From NCBI RefSeq assembly GCF_014199435.1, contig NZ_JACIJP010000001.1:1240001-1304000 (forward strand): DNA of 64,000 bases, written 5' to 3'. Every line of letters begins with the position of its first letter. The stretch's first letter is position 1. A model generated the notes under the pieces. That model saw only the letters and a program-made list of their open reading frames with translations. It was not told where the DNA came from and did not search any database. Of the stretch, positions 27,528-35,458 are shown in pieces. This DNA is from Sphingobium subterraneum. GTDB lineage: Bacteria > Pseudomonadota > Alphaproteobacteria > Sphingomonadales > Sphingomonadaceae. The translations under genes and the position numbers were made by a program.

Positions 27528-28082
27528 TCAATCTGCGTTGGATGTGCCGCCGTCGGGCACTTGTCTGGCCAGCTTTTCCAGGTCCGGCTGGCTGTCGAGA
27601 AAGGCGTCGAGCGCCTGTGTTACAATCTGTTGCGCGCTGCGGTTGTTGACCGCGCAGGCAAGCCGCAACCGCAAATGCCGCGCCGGATCGAGCCGCAGCG
27701 TAAACGCCGCTTTCGCCTTGCGGGCATGCGCCAGCGCGGCCGGTGTGATCGTCTTTACGGCAGGCGTCGTGAGCTTGGCTTCCAGTTCCTGGCGCTGCTC
27801 CACCACCGCCGGAATATCGGTCGTCGCGGCAGGCGTCGCTGTCGAAGGCGCGGGATGCGCGCTCGTCAGGCCGACCATCGTCAGCGGCGGAACATCCGGC
27901 TGTCCGTCATCGGCGCCCATGTCATTCCAGCCGAGATCGTCATGGCCGTCATATTGCAGAGAGGAGGGTAACGCCGGACCGTTGCCGGTCGGGATGTAGG
28001 CGCGGCGCATGGCCGGACGAGCCGCACCCTTTCGGGCGAGCAGGTTGGCGCTGAGCGAGGCGAGCGGCTTGGGTTCGGTCAT
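27528..28082 (-). CDS. Ribbon-helix-helix-like protein downstream of ParA
   Basis: The 184-residue product has a low-complexity N-terminal part (GWNDMGADDGQPDVPPLTMV, then an Ala/Pro/Thr region) and a C-terminal basic segment KAAFTLRLDPARHLRLRLAC followed by NRSAQQIVTQALDAFLDSQP. That pattern, one strand and two helices, fits a ribbon-helix-helix DNA-binding domain (about residues 118-162). Such proteins are often the partners of ParA ATPases. It is sandwiched between parA (11-nt gap) and the SPOR lipoprotein gene (14-nt gap). The start ATG ends at 28082 (MTEPKPLASL); the open frame upstream runs into the parA gene. I do not know a named family for it. Confidence 0.78.
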   Translation of the reverse strand: MTEPKPLASLSANLLARKGAARPAMRRAYIPTGNGPALPSSLQYDGHDDLGWNDMGADDGQPDVPPLTMVGLTSAHPAPSTATPAATTDIPAVVEQRQELEAKLTTPAVKTITPAALAHARKAKAAFTLRLDPARHLRLRLACAVNNRSAQQIVTQALDAFLDSQPDLEKLARQVPDGGTSNAD

Positions 28083-28093
28083 CGCTATAGCCC

Positions 28094-28816
28094 TCACTGG
28101 CCCGCCACACGGCGGCCAAAGCCGCCGGGGGCACGAGGCGTGGCACCGGGAACGGCGGGGCGGCCATTGGGCACGGCAAAGACCGTGCGACGGAAATTCT
28201 TTTCGAGACGGTCGGAAATATACTCCCACAATGTCTCGATTTCCTGCGCGGACCGGCTAGCGGGGTTCACTTCCATCACGGTGCGCCCGTCGATCATCGA
28301 TGCGGCGAAATCCGTTCGATGATGGACGACCACCGGCGCGACCGTGCCATGCTGCGACAGGGCGATCGCCGCTTCGGACGTGATCTTGGCCTTGGGCGTT
28401 CCGGCGTTGACCACGAAGATCAGCGGCTTGCCCGCGCGCTCGCACAGATCGACTGTCGCGCCGACCGCGCGCAGATCATGCGGGCTTGGGCGCGTGGGGA
28501 CGACGATCAGTTCGGCCACGGAAATAACGCTCTGGATCGCCATGGTGATGGCGGGCGGCGTATCTATCACGGCAAGCTTGAACCCCTGTTGCCGCAAGGT
28601 TTCAAGATCATGGGCGAGGCGGGAAACCGTGGTTTCGGCGAAGGCGGGTGCGCCATCCTCGCGCTCGTTCCACCAGTCGGCGAGCGATCCCTGCGGATCG
28701 ATATCAATCAGGACGACCGGACCGGCACCCGCGCGCTCGGCCTGCACGGCGAGATGGCCGGACAGGGTGGTCTTGCCGGACCCGCCTTTTTGCGATGCCA
28801 ATGCCAGTACGCGCAC
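28094..28816 (-). CDS. ParA/MinD-family partition-type ATPase
   Basis: A 240-residue ParA-like ATPase with the deviant Walker A motif SQKGGSGKTTLSGHLAVQ (signature Lys10), Walker A' LIDIDPQGSLADWW and Walker B LAVIDTPPAITMAI. Such proteins form dynamic gradients on the nucleoid or membrane and position cargo. No parS site or parB gene is nearby, and the chromosomal parAB pair is normally located near the origin with gidAB, so this is an orphan ParA. The next genes, 11 and 14 nt apart, encode an RHH-type protein and a SPOR lipoprotein. The C-terminal tail (RTVFAVPNGRPAVPGATPR) is proline-rich and probably disordered. The start ATG ends at 28816. Confidence 0.87.
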   Translation of the reverse strand: MRVLALASQKGGSGKTTLSGHLAVQAERAGAGPVVLIDIDPQGSLADWWNEREDGAPAFAETTVSRLAHDLETLRQQGFKLAVIDTPPAITMAIQSVISVAELIVVPTRPSPHDLRAVGATVDLCERAGKPLIFVVNAGTPKAKITSEAAIALSQHGTVAPVVVHHRTDFAASMIDGRTVMEVNPASRSAQEIETLWEYISDRLEKNFRRTVFAVPNGRPAVPGATPRAPGGFGRRVAGQ

Positions 28817-28916
28817 AATATTCCCCTATGGTCGCCGGATTTGGCAACAGGGGTGCCATGGTCGTCCTAACATTCCGTTAATCCGACGGCCGAGACGTGA
28901 TCCGAAATGGGAGCTT

Positions 28917-29786
28917 TCAGCTAAATACGACGGTCCGCAAACCGTTGCGCAGCACCCGGCGTTCGGCCACCCAGCGCACCGCGCGCGACAGGACCTGCGC
29001 CTCGATATCGCGGCCGATACGGATCATGTCCTCGGCGCTGGCGCGATGGTCGATCCGCTCGACCGCCTGCTCGATGATCGGCCCTTCGTCGAGGTCGCCG
29101 GTGACGAAGTGCGCGGTCGCACCGATCAGCTTCACCCCGCGCGCATGGGCACGATGATAGGGACCGGCGCCCTTGAAGCTGGGCAGGAAGCTGTGGTGGA
29201 TGTTGATGCAGCGGCCGTCGAGCGCATCGACCATCTCTCCGCTCAGCACCTGCATATAGCGGGCCAGCACCAGCTGCTCGGCACCCGTCTGCTTCATGAG
29301 GGCTAGGATATCCTGCTCCTGCGCCGCGCGGGTCTCGCCGCTGACAGGGAGGTAGTGAAAGGGCACGCCGTGCCATTCGGTCAGCGCACGACAATTCTCG
29401 TGGTTGGACACGACGCCCGCGATCTCCACCGCCAAGCCCCCGGTGGACCAGCGATGGAGGAGGTCGTTCAGGCAATGGCTGCCCTTGGACACGGCGATCA
29501 TGATCTTGAGCCGCTCGGCTGCATCGACCAGCAACCACTCCATGGCGAACCGTTCTGCCACGGGGGCGAACGCCACGCTCAAGGCGTCGCGGCTGGCGGG
29601 AAACCGCTCCCCTACCCCCTTGAACTCCACCCGCATGAAGAAATTGCCGGATTCCAGATCGGCATATTGCTGGCTGTCGAGAATGAACCCGTCATGATCG
29701 GCCAGAAAGCTGCTGACCGCCGAAACGATGCCCACCCGATCGCATGCCGTAAACAGCAGGATATAGCGTGCGTCTGCGTCGCCCAT
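28917..29786 (-). CDS. purU: Formyltetrahydrofolate deformylase
   Basis: Hydrolyses 10-formyl-tetrahydrofolate to formate and tetrahydrofolate, balancing the one-carbon pool and supplying formate. The 289-residue protein has an N-terminal ACT domain (LLFTACDRVGIVSAVSSFLA) and a formyltransferase-like catalytic domain with SNHENCRAL, CINIHHSFLPSFKGAGPYHR and HFVTGDLDEGPIIEQ (Asn, His and Asp catalytic residues present). Length is normal. Upstream on the same strand at 30 nt is the CinA-like gene. The functional link between the two is not clear. Confidence 0.95.
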   Translation of the reverse strand: MGDADARYILLFTACDRVGIVSAVSSFLADHDGFILDSQQYADLESGNFFMRVEFKGVGERFPASRDALSVAFAPVAERFAMEWLLVDAAERLKIMIAVSKGSHCLNDLLHRWSTGGLAVEIAGVVSNHENCRALTEWHGVPFHYLPVSGETRAAQEQDILALMKQTGAEQLVLARYMQVLSGEMVDALDGRCINIHHSFLPSFKGAGPYHRAHARGVKLIGATAHFVTGDLDEGPIIEQAVERIDHRASAEDMIRIGRDIEAQVLSRAVRWVAERRVLRNGLRTVVFS

Positions 29787-29822
29787 ATTGTTTCCGTCCC
29801 CCTTAAATCATGTGCCCGTCGG

Positions 29823-30590
29823 TCAGATGCCCCCGCGCGTGACCGGCCAGCCCCGCTCTTCCAGCCCGGCGACCAGCGCGTCCATACAACTGTCGAGCAC
29901 ATTCTGCTGCGTAGCGCGGACGACGAAATTCGCGCCCACACGGCCTTCCCGGAAAAAGGGATAGCTGCCGATCTGCGATCCGGCGTGCGCGCGTTCAGTG
30001 CTGGCGAGGAAATCGGCAATCTCGCTTTCCGCCACCCAGCTACCGACCTGCCCGGACAGCAGCGGCGCCCCGCCTTCCAATGTCCCGGTCAGTGCATCGA
30101 GCATCCCGGCGGTGATGTGCGGTACCCCTGCCATGATGAAGATATTCTCGAACCGGATGCCCGGCGCGCCGGACATGCGGTTGGGGATGAGGCTGCTGCC
30201 GCGCGGCACCCGCGCCATGCGCAGACGCGCTTCGGTCAGTCCGCCCCGTTCGCGGTAATAGCGCTCCAGCACGGCCTCCGCTTCGGGATGGACAATCACG
30301 TCAACGCCCAGCGCGGCCGCGATCGCATCAACGGTGATGTCGTCATGCGTCGGCCCGATCCCGCCCGTGGTAAACAGATAATCGCTGCGCGCCCTAAGGA
30401 TATTGACCGCCTCGCCGATCGCAGCCGCGTCGTCGGCAACGACCCGAACTTCCCGTAACCGGATACCCTGCACGTTCAGCCAGCTGGCGATCTGCGCCAC
30501 ATTTTTGTCCTGCGTGCGCCCGGACAGGATCTCATCACCGATGACGATCAGTGCGGCAGTCCAGATGCGGTCGGAGGTGACGGTGCTCAT
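29823..30590 (-). CDS. CinA-type molybdopterin-binding-domain protein
   Basis: The 255-residue protein contains the MoCF/CinA nucleotide-binding domain (AALIVIGDEILSGRTQDKNV, DYLFTTGGIGPTHDDITVDA, IFIMAGVPHITAGML). It lacks the C-terminal nicotinamide-nucleotide amidase domain of full CinA, so it resembles the short stand-alone form, whose role is not established; a pyrophosphatase acting on ADP-ribose-type substrates has been proposed for related proteins. The start ATG ends at 30590; the frame continues upstream but overlaps the divergent map promoter region. It shares a strand with purU. Confidence 0.85.
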   Translation of the reverse strand: MSTVTSDRIWTAALIVIGDEILSGRTQDKNVAQIASWLNVQGIRLREVRVVADDAAAIGEAVNILRARSDYLFTTGGIGPTHDDITVDAIAAALGVDVIVHPEAEAVLERYYRERGGLTEARLRMARVPRGSSLIPNRMSGAPGIRFENIFIMAGVPHITAGMLDALTGTLEGGAPLLSGQVGSWVAESEIADFLASTERAHAGSQIGSYPFFREGRVGANFVVRATQQNVLDSCMDALVAGLEERGWPVTRGGI

Positions 30591-30700
30591 GCCATGCCCA
30601 TAGCGCGCCGTGCTGGGCATGACCAGCCACGGCGTGGCGTCGGTCCATCCGCTCCAAGGCCCCTCTCGCCAGATCGGAAAAACGCCCCTATATTGAGTGC

Positions 30701-31528
30701 ATGACCGAATATATGACCATGACGGCCGATACGCCACCGACCCGATCCACCGCGATCAAGCTCTACGACGAGTCCGGATTCGCCGGAATGCGCCGTGCCG
30801 GACGCCTCGCTGCCGAAATTCTCGACGCGTTGGCCGCGCATGTCGTTCCCGGTGTCACCACCGAGGAAATCGACGACATTGTCCGTCGCATGACGATAGA
30901 GGGCGGCGGTGCGCCTGCGACGCTTGGATATCGCGGCTACACGCACAGCTGCTGCACGTCGATCAACAACGTCATCTGCCACGGCATACCCGGAGACCGC
31001 GAACTGAAGGAAGGGGATATCGTCAATATCGATGTCACCCCGCTGGTGGACGGCTGGCATGGCGACAGCAGCCGCATGTATCTCGTGGGCGACGTACCCA
31101 TCAAGGCGCGGCGCCTGGTGGATGTGACATATGAATGCCTCATGCTCGGCATCGAACAGGCGAAACCCGGCAACCACCTGGGGGATATCGGCCACGCGAT
31201 CCAGAAATATGCCGAAAAGCATCGCTATGGCGTGGTACGGGACTTCTGCGGTCACGGCCTCGGCCAAGTCTTTCACGATGCGCCGGAAGTCGTTCACCTC
31301 GGCATCCCCGGAACCGGTCCAGAATTACGGCCCGGCATGTTCTTCACCATCGAACCGATGATCAATATCGGCAAGCCCGGTGTGCGGATGATGGAGGATG
31401 GCTGGACGGCGGTGACGCGCGACCGCTCGCTTTCGGCGCAGTTCGAACACAGCATCGGCATCACCGAAACCGGCTGCGAGATCTTTACGGAAAGCCCCGC
31501 AGGACTTCACCGCCCACCCTATTATTAA
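30701..31528 (+). CDS. map: Methionine aminopeptidase type I
   Basis: Removes the initiator methionine from nascent proteins. The 275-residue protein has the pita-bread fold with all metal ligands visible: Asp in VNIDVTPLVDGWHGDSSRM (two Asp), His in CGHGLGQVFHD, Glu in FTIEPMINIG and Glu in SAQFEHSIGIT. YTHSCCTSINNVICHGIPG carries the conserved substrate-site His. It is transcribed alone, divergent from the CinA-like gene (110-nt gap) and convergent with the chemotaxis cluster. Several ATG codons near the start (30701, 30716) leave the exact N-terminus uncertain by a few residues. Confidence 0.96.
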   Translation: MTEYMTMTADTPPTRSTAIKLYDESGFAGMRRAGRLAAEILDALAAHVVPGVTTEEIDDIVRRMTIEGGGAPATLGYRGYTHSCCTSINNVICHGIPGDRELKEGDIVNIDVTPLVDGWHGDSSRMYLVGDVPIKARRLVDVTYECLMLGIEQAKPGNHLGDIGHAIQKYAEKHRYGVVRDFCGHGLGQVFHDAPEVVHLGIPGTGPELRPGMFFTIEPMINIGKPGVRMMEDGWTAVTRDRSLSAQFEHSIGITETGCEIFTESPAGLHRPPYY

Positions 31529-31558
31529 ACACGCGGCTTCGTGCCGGAGCCGTATCGC

Positions 31559-31849
31559 TCAGGCGCGGAGCCGATCGGCCAGCGCCTGGAGCGTAATGTC
31601 GTCGATGCGGCTTTCCGGATCGTCGGAGCGCACCAGCTCGGCCAGCCAGGTGCTGCGCTGCCCCATCTCGTCAAGCTGCTGCAACTGGTCGAGGCAGCGC
31701 ATCATGACGTCCTCATCCATGCACAGCGACACGCCCAGCTCTTCCAGATGCTCACGCATCTGGTCTAGCTCGGCAGCGATTTTCGTCCGCAGGTCGATCG
31801 GCACGACGATCGCCCCGGAGGCCTCAAAAGGCACACGCTCAGGCCGCAA
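31559..31849 (-). CDS. Small protein of unknown function at the end of the chemotaxis operon
   Basis: Not recognised. The 96-residue product is predicted mostly helical and acidic: PIDLRTKIAAELDQMREHLE, MDEDVMMRCLDQLQQLDEMG, ESRIDDITLQALADRL. There is no signal peptide or membrane segment. The longest start is TTG ending at 31849, overlapping the second cheB by 11 nt; a GTG ending at 31834 is an alternative that would start just after the cheB stop. Being last in the chemotaxis run, it may be an accessory adaptor, but nothing in the sequence shows this. Confidence 0.6.
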   Translation of the reverse strand: MRPERVPFEASGAIVVPIDLRTKIAAELDQMREHLEELGVSLCMDEDVMMRCLDQLQQLDEMGQRSTWLAELVRSDDPESRIDDITLQALADRLRA

Positions 31850-32924
31850 GAGTCTTCACCTCGCAACGGTTGAGGATTGCCTGCGCCAGCGCACTGATGC
31901 CCAACTCCGCCTCCACTGCTCCCTTGGCGAGTGCCGCCTCGGACGTTTCGAAAACCATGGCGCTGTCCCGGTCCTGGCACAGAGTAAGGCCGCCCGCCTG
32001 CCGGATCGCCATCATGCCGGCCACACCGTCCGTGCCCATGCCCGAAAGGATGACACCAACGGCCTTGTCGCGACCCGCCTTTGCCACCGTCGTGAGCAGA
32101 AGGTCGGCAGACGGACGCGCACCATTTACGGGATCGCGCGCGAGCAGGCGGATCGAACCACCCGGCCAGCGGTCGATCAGACCATGCTTGTCGGGGTGTG
32201 AAAGCACATAAACGCAACCCTGTTCCAGGGCCATGCCATCGGCCGCCATCTTTACCTCCGGCGCAATGGCCGCGTTGAGGCGTGATGCGAAAGGAACGGC
32301 GAGGCCGTCTTCGAGCTGTTGCAATACGATCGTGGGCGGGCAGTTCGCCGGCCATGCGGACAGCAGCTCGGTAACCGCCACGCCGCCGCCGGTCGAAGCC
32401 GAAATCGCTACGATCGAGCCGTTCCATTTATAGGCAGGCGCGTTCGCTTGTGCAGGCGCTGCAGCAGCAGCGGCTGCTTCGGCCGCCTTCGCAGCGGCTG
32501 CCGCCGGATCGTATTTCTTGACCTTGCTCTTGGCCGCCGTCGCCACCAGCTTGCACAGTTTGCCGGAAATTTTCTCGAACTCGTCCGGCGTCGCCTTCGT
32601 GGGTTTGGGGAAGCAGTCCACCGCGCCCAGCTCCAGCGCGCGCAGCGTCACTTCCGCACCTTTCTGCGTCAGCGTCGACAGCATCACCACCGGCATCGGC
32701 TTGGTCGTCATGATTTCCTCAAGGAAATCAATCCCGTTCATTCCCGGCATTTCGATGTCCAGAGTCACCACGTCCGGGCGCATACTCGCGATCATCTCGC
32801 GGGCTTCGCTGGCGTTGGCAGCAGCACCGATGACCGTCAGGTCAGAAGAACGTTCCAGCGCGCTCGTAAACAGCGCCCGCATTGTGATCGAATCGTCGAC
32901 CACCAGAACCTTGATTGCTGCCAT
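31839..32924 (-). CDS. cheB: CheB-type chemotaxis methylesterase with the catalytic His replaced (second CheB)
   Basis: The 361-residue protein has a receiver domain with Asp56 as phosphoacceptor (VTLDIEMPGMNG) and Lys107, an unusual Ala-rich linker (about residues 139-163), and a CheB C-domain. The serine of the triad is present (Ser177 in ISASTGGG) and the Asp in GMGTDGVAGM. The histidine that aligns 26 residues after the serine, His190 in E. coli, is Gln203 here (IVLQQLEDG), read as CAA CAG in the DNA. Esterase or deamidase activity is therefore probably lost or altered. The other cheB (34409-35458) has an intact triad. Separated from cheW by a long inverted repeat. Confidence 0.88.
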   Translation of the reverse strand: MAAIKVLVVDDSITMRALFTSALERSSDLTVIGAAANASEAREMIASMRPDVVTLDIEMPGMNGIDFLEEIMTTKPMPVVMLSTLTQKGAEVTLRALELGAVDCFPKPTKATPDEFEKISGKLCKLVATAAKSKVKKYDPAAAAAKAAEAAAAAAAPAQANAPAYKWNGSIVAISASTGGGVAVTELLSAWPANCPPTIVLQQLEDGLAVPFASRLNAAIAPEVKMAADGMALEQGCVYVLSHPDKHGLIDRWPGGSIRLLARDPVNGARPSADLLLTTVAKAGRDKAVGVILSGMGTDGVAGMMAIRQAGGLTLCQDRDSAMVFETSEAALAKGAVEAELGISALAQAILNRCEVKTLAA

Positions 32925-32940
32925 GATTAAGTCCTTCTAC

Positions 32941-32997
32941 GATCTCTTTTTATATGTGCTAATCTTTGAGATTTGGTTGCGAGTGCGAAAAGAGATC
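32941..32997 (-). other. Long stem-loop between cheW and the second cheB
   Basis: GATCTCTTTT (32941-32950) and AAAAGAGATC (32988-32997) form a perfect 10-bp stem that reaches into the cheW stop codon. An inner 5-bp stem, AATCT (32961-32965) with AGATT (32969-32973), lies in the loop. The structure occupies nearly the whole cheW-cheB gap. It may reduce or separate expression of the last genes; the role is inferred. Confidence 0.5.
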
Positions 32998-33436
32998 ACG
33001 CCGCCTCGGCCAGCTCCGTACCCGCCGTCAATCCAGGCAGATCCAGCACCATCACCATCCGGTCTTCGAGTGCGACCAAGCCCTCCAGATAAGGAACAAC
33101 GGAGTCATTGCCCGTGCTCGGCGGCGGCTGGATATCCTCATCCTGCGCCGTCACGATGTCACTGACCGAATCGACGATCAGGCCCCGCAATTGTCCCTCG
33201 ATCTGCGCCACGATAATGACGTGACGGTCAGTCGGCGATGTCGGTTCCCAACCCAGGCGCGCACCCAGATCGATGACCGGCAGCACTGTGCCGCGCAGAT
33301 TGACCACGCCCGCGACATAGTGTGGAACATGGGGAAGACGCGTGGTGGGCGACCATGCGCGGATTTCGCGGATCGCCATGATGTCCAACCCAAAGCTCTG
33401 GGTGCCGAGATGAAAAGTGATGAGTTGACGTGCCAT
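32996..33436 (-). CDS. cheW: Chemotaxis coupling protein CheW
   Basis: CheW couples receptors to CheA. The 146-residue protein starts MARQLITFHLGTQSFGLDIM and has IREIRAWSPTTRLPHVPHYV, AGVVNLRGTVLPVIDLGARL and GLIVDSVSDIV, the two beta-barrel lobes of CheW. Length is normal. It is embedded between the CheY-type gene (31 nt) and the second cheB. It is the only CheW in the window, so both receptors presumably use it. Confidence 0.94.
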   Translation of the reverse strand: MARQLITFHLGTQSFGLDIMAIREIRAWSPTTRLPHVPHYVAGVVNLRGTVLPVIDLGARLGWEPTSPTDRHVIIVAQIEGQLRGLIVDSVSDIVTAQDEDIQPPPSTGNDSVVPYLEGLVALEDRMVMVLDLPGLTAGTELAEAA

Positions 33437-33467
33437 GAGTGTTCTCCAGTCCCCCTAGACCACAAGA

Positions 33468-33842
33468 TCAGTGCGTTACGCGCCGGAGCGCAGAATCCAG
33501 TTTGTCGGCATCGAACGGCTTCACGATCCAGCCGGTTGCTCCCGCCGAGCGAGCGCGGGCTTTCTTCTCGTCCGAGCTTTCGGTCGAGAGCACAAGAATG
33601 GGGCAATCGCGAAAGCGCGACTGTCCCCGCAGCGCTTCGATCAGGCCGAACCCGTCCATGCGTGGCATGTTGATGTCGGTGACGATCACATCGACGCCGG
33701 GATTGCGGTCCAGCCACTCCAGCGCGTCGACGCCATCCACGGCCTGCACGACCTCATATCCCCGCGAGGTCAACGCCGCCTTCAGCAACGCGCGCATACT
33801 CGCGCTGTCGTCGACGGTGAGGACATTAATATTCTGAGACAT
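33468..33842 (-). CDS. cheY: Single-domain response regulator (CheY type)
   Basis: A 124-residue receiver domain with the acidic pair in LTVDDSASMRALLKAALTSR, the phosphoacceptor Asp in VIVTDINMPRMDGFG, a Thr/Ser switch in ILVLSTESSDEKKARARS and Lys in WIVKPFDADKL. No output domain, so it most probably acts on the flagellar switch or as a phosphate sink. The ATG ending at 33842 (MSQNINVLTV) is preferred over one five codons upstream, because the longer form would leave only 3 nt before cheD ends. It lies between cheD and cheW. Confidence 0.92.
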   Translation of the reverse strand: MSQNINVLTVDDSASMRALLKAALTSRGYEVVQAVDGVDALEWLDRNPGVDVIVTDINMPRMDGFGLIEALRGQSRFRDCPILVLSTESSDEKKARARSAGATGWIVKPFDADKLDSALRRVTH

Positions 33843-33860
33843 AATAACTTCCTTCACCCC

Positions 33861-34412
33861 TTAAAACAGTTCGACATCGCCGCGCACCTTCTGCGGCCTG
33901 AGTGTCGGCGTTTGCGTCGGCGCCGCCACCCGCTCGACGGTTCGACATCGCGACCGGCCCATGACCGGATCAAAGTCGACACGCCGCGCGGACTCGCCGC
34001 CCACATCACGATGGACGAGTGCTATCGATTCATCGTTAAGAAACTTAGAAGCAAAGGCCGCATTCGCATCACCAATGCGCGTCATGCCCGCATGCATGTT
34101 GGCGCCCCCGTAGATATGCGCCTTCATCCGTGACTTGCTGGCACCCTTTTTCATCATTTCGTTGATGAGGACTTCCATCAGGTACAGACCATAGGTTTCG
34201 TCAGACACTGTCCCACGTCCGCCCTGAGGTTCGGCAAGCAGGAAATGGTTCATGCCACCGACCTGCGCGACGGGATCGTACAGGCAACAGGCGATGCAGC
34301 TGCCCAGCACCGTGGTCAGGATTTCCGACCGGCCGGAACCGACATGCGCTTGCCCCTGCATGACCGTGATGCGTTCGGGACCGATTTCTGAGGGAACGGG
34401 CTGGTACTTCAC
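33861..34412 (-). CDS. cheD: Chemoreceptor glutamine deamidase CheD
   Basis: CheD deamidates glutamines in chemoreceptors and can interact with CheC-type phosphatases. The 183-residue protein has the catalytic Cys39 in TTVLGSCIACCLYDP and His56 in VGGMNHFLLAEP, with KAHIYGGANMHAG further on. The start is GTG ending at 34412, overlapping the cheB stop as GTGA. There is no cheC in the window. The tail from about residue 150 is basic and Pro-rich. Confidence 0.93.
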   Translation of the reverse strand: MKYQPVPSEIGPERITVMQGQAHVGSGRSEILTTVLGSCIACCLYDPVAQVGGMNHFLLAEPQGGRGTVSDETYGLYLMEVLINEMMKKGASKSRMKAHIYGGANMHAGMTRIGDANAAFASKFLNDESIALVHRDVGGESARRVDFDPVMGRSRCRTVERVAAPTQTPTLRPQKVRGDVELF

Positions 34413-35458
34413 GCACGCGCTCCCGCGAGAGCACGCTCGGCGATACGGGGCAGCGGCAGGATCTTCTCGGCGGCGCCGATGTCCGCGGCCGCGCGCGGCA
34501 TACCGTAAACCGTACTGGTTGCCTCATCCTGTGCGATGGTGCGTCCGCCGGCCTTGCGCATGGCCAGCAGCCCGCGCGCGCCGTCCTGCCCCATGCCGGT
34601 GAGCAATATGCCCACCGCCGCCGGGCCAAGCGCCTTGGCGACGGACTCGAACAACGCGTCGATGCTCGGCCGATGCCCTGACACCAAATCGCCCGGAACC
34701 GCGCGCGTGACCAGCTTTTCCGTACCGGACACGACCATGTGTCTTTCATTTCCACCCGCGATGTAGATGTGGCCTTCCTGAAGCGGAATGCCCGGCTCGG
34801 CGAGCTGCACCGTCGCTGCGCATCGCTGGTTGAGCCGATCGGCCATTGCCGGGGCGAAGGCTGCGCTGATGTGCTGCACGATCAATGTTGGCGGGCAATT
34901 TTCGGGAAAGGCGGGAAGCAGGTGATGAAGCGCTTCCACCCCACCGGTCGATGCACCGATGGCGATCAAGCGGGTTCCAACACCATTCACGGTGGAAACG
35001 GCAATGGTCTGACGCTGCACACGGTCCTGCTGCTGAAGCGCTTCCGGCGCCCGCCAGCGCCCGATGCGCCCGGCCGACCTGACCATGCGCGCCAGATCGC
35101 CGCCGTCATTTTCCAACAGCGCGTTCACCGAGCCATCCGGCTTGGCGTAGCAGTCTACCGCACCCAGTTCGAGCGCGCGGATCGTCGTTTCGCAATTGCG
35201 CTTGGTAACGCCGGAAACGATCACCACCGGCATGGGCCGCAGGCGCATGATCTTGTCGAGGAATTCCAGTCCGTTCATCCCCGGCATCTCGATGTCGAGC
35301 GTCACCACATCCGGATTGAGCTCACGGATCATACCGCGCGCTTCCATCGCGTCCGCCGCCGTTCCGATTACCTCGATGTCCGGCTCACTGCCCAGCAATC
35401 GGCTGAGCAACGCGCGCATCGTAGCGGAGTCATCCACAATCAGGACACGGGTGGTCAT
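34409..35458 (-). CDS. cheB: Protein-glutamate methylesterase/deamidase CheB (intact triad)
   Basis: Demethylates receptors after activation by CheA. The 349-residue protein has the receiver phosphoacceptor Asp in VVTLDIEMPGMNGLEFL and the complete esterase triad: Ser in IGASTGGVEALHHL, His in IVQHISAAFAPAMADRLN 26 residues later, and Asp in GMGQDGARGLL. It follows cheR directly (overlap of 4 nt with the cheR stop region) and precedes cheD (GTGA overlap). This is the normal CheB of the cluster, in contrast to the His-less copy at 31839-32924. Confidence 0.96.
   Translation of the reverse strand: MTTRVLIVDDSATMRALLSRLLGSEPDIEVIGTAADAMEARGMIRELNPDVVTLDIEMPGMNGLEFLDKIMRLRPMPVVIVSGVTKRNCETTIRALELGAVDCYAKPDGSVNALLENDGGDLARMVRSAGRIGRWRAPEALQQQDRVQRQTIAVSTVNGVGTRLIAIGASTGGVEALHHLLPAFPENCPPTLIVQHISAAFAPAMADRLNQRCAATVQLAEPGIPLQEGHIYIAGGNERHMVVSGTEKLVTRAVPGDLVSGHRPSIDALFESVAKALGPAAVGILLTGMGQDGARGLLAMRKAGGRTIAQDEATSTVYGMPRAAADIGAAEKILPLPRIAERALAGARA

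Noticed and set aside
34409..35458. Thought of the two cheB genes as a recent tandem duplication
   Set aside because: They differ in linker length and composition and in many residues, and other genes lie between them, so an old divergence is more likely than a recent copy.
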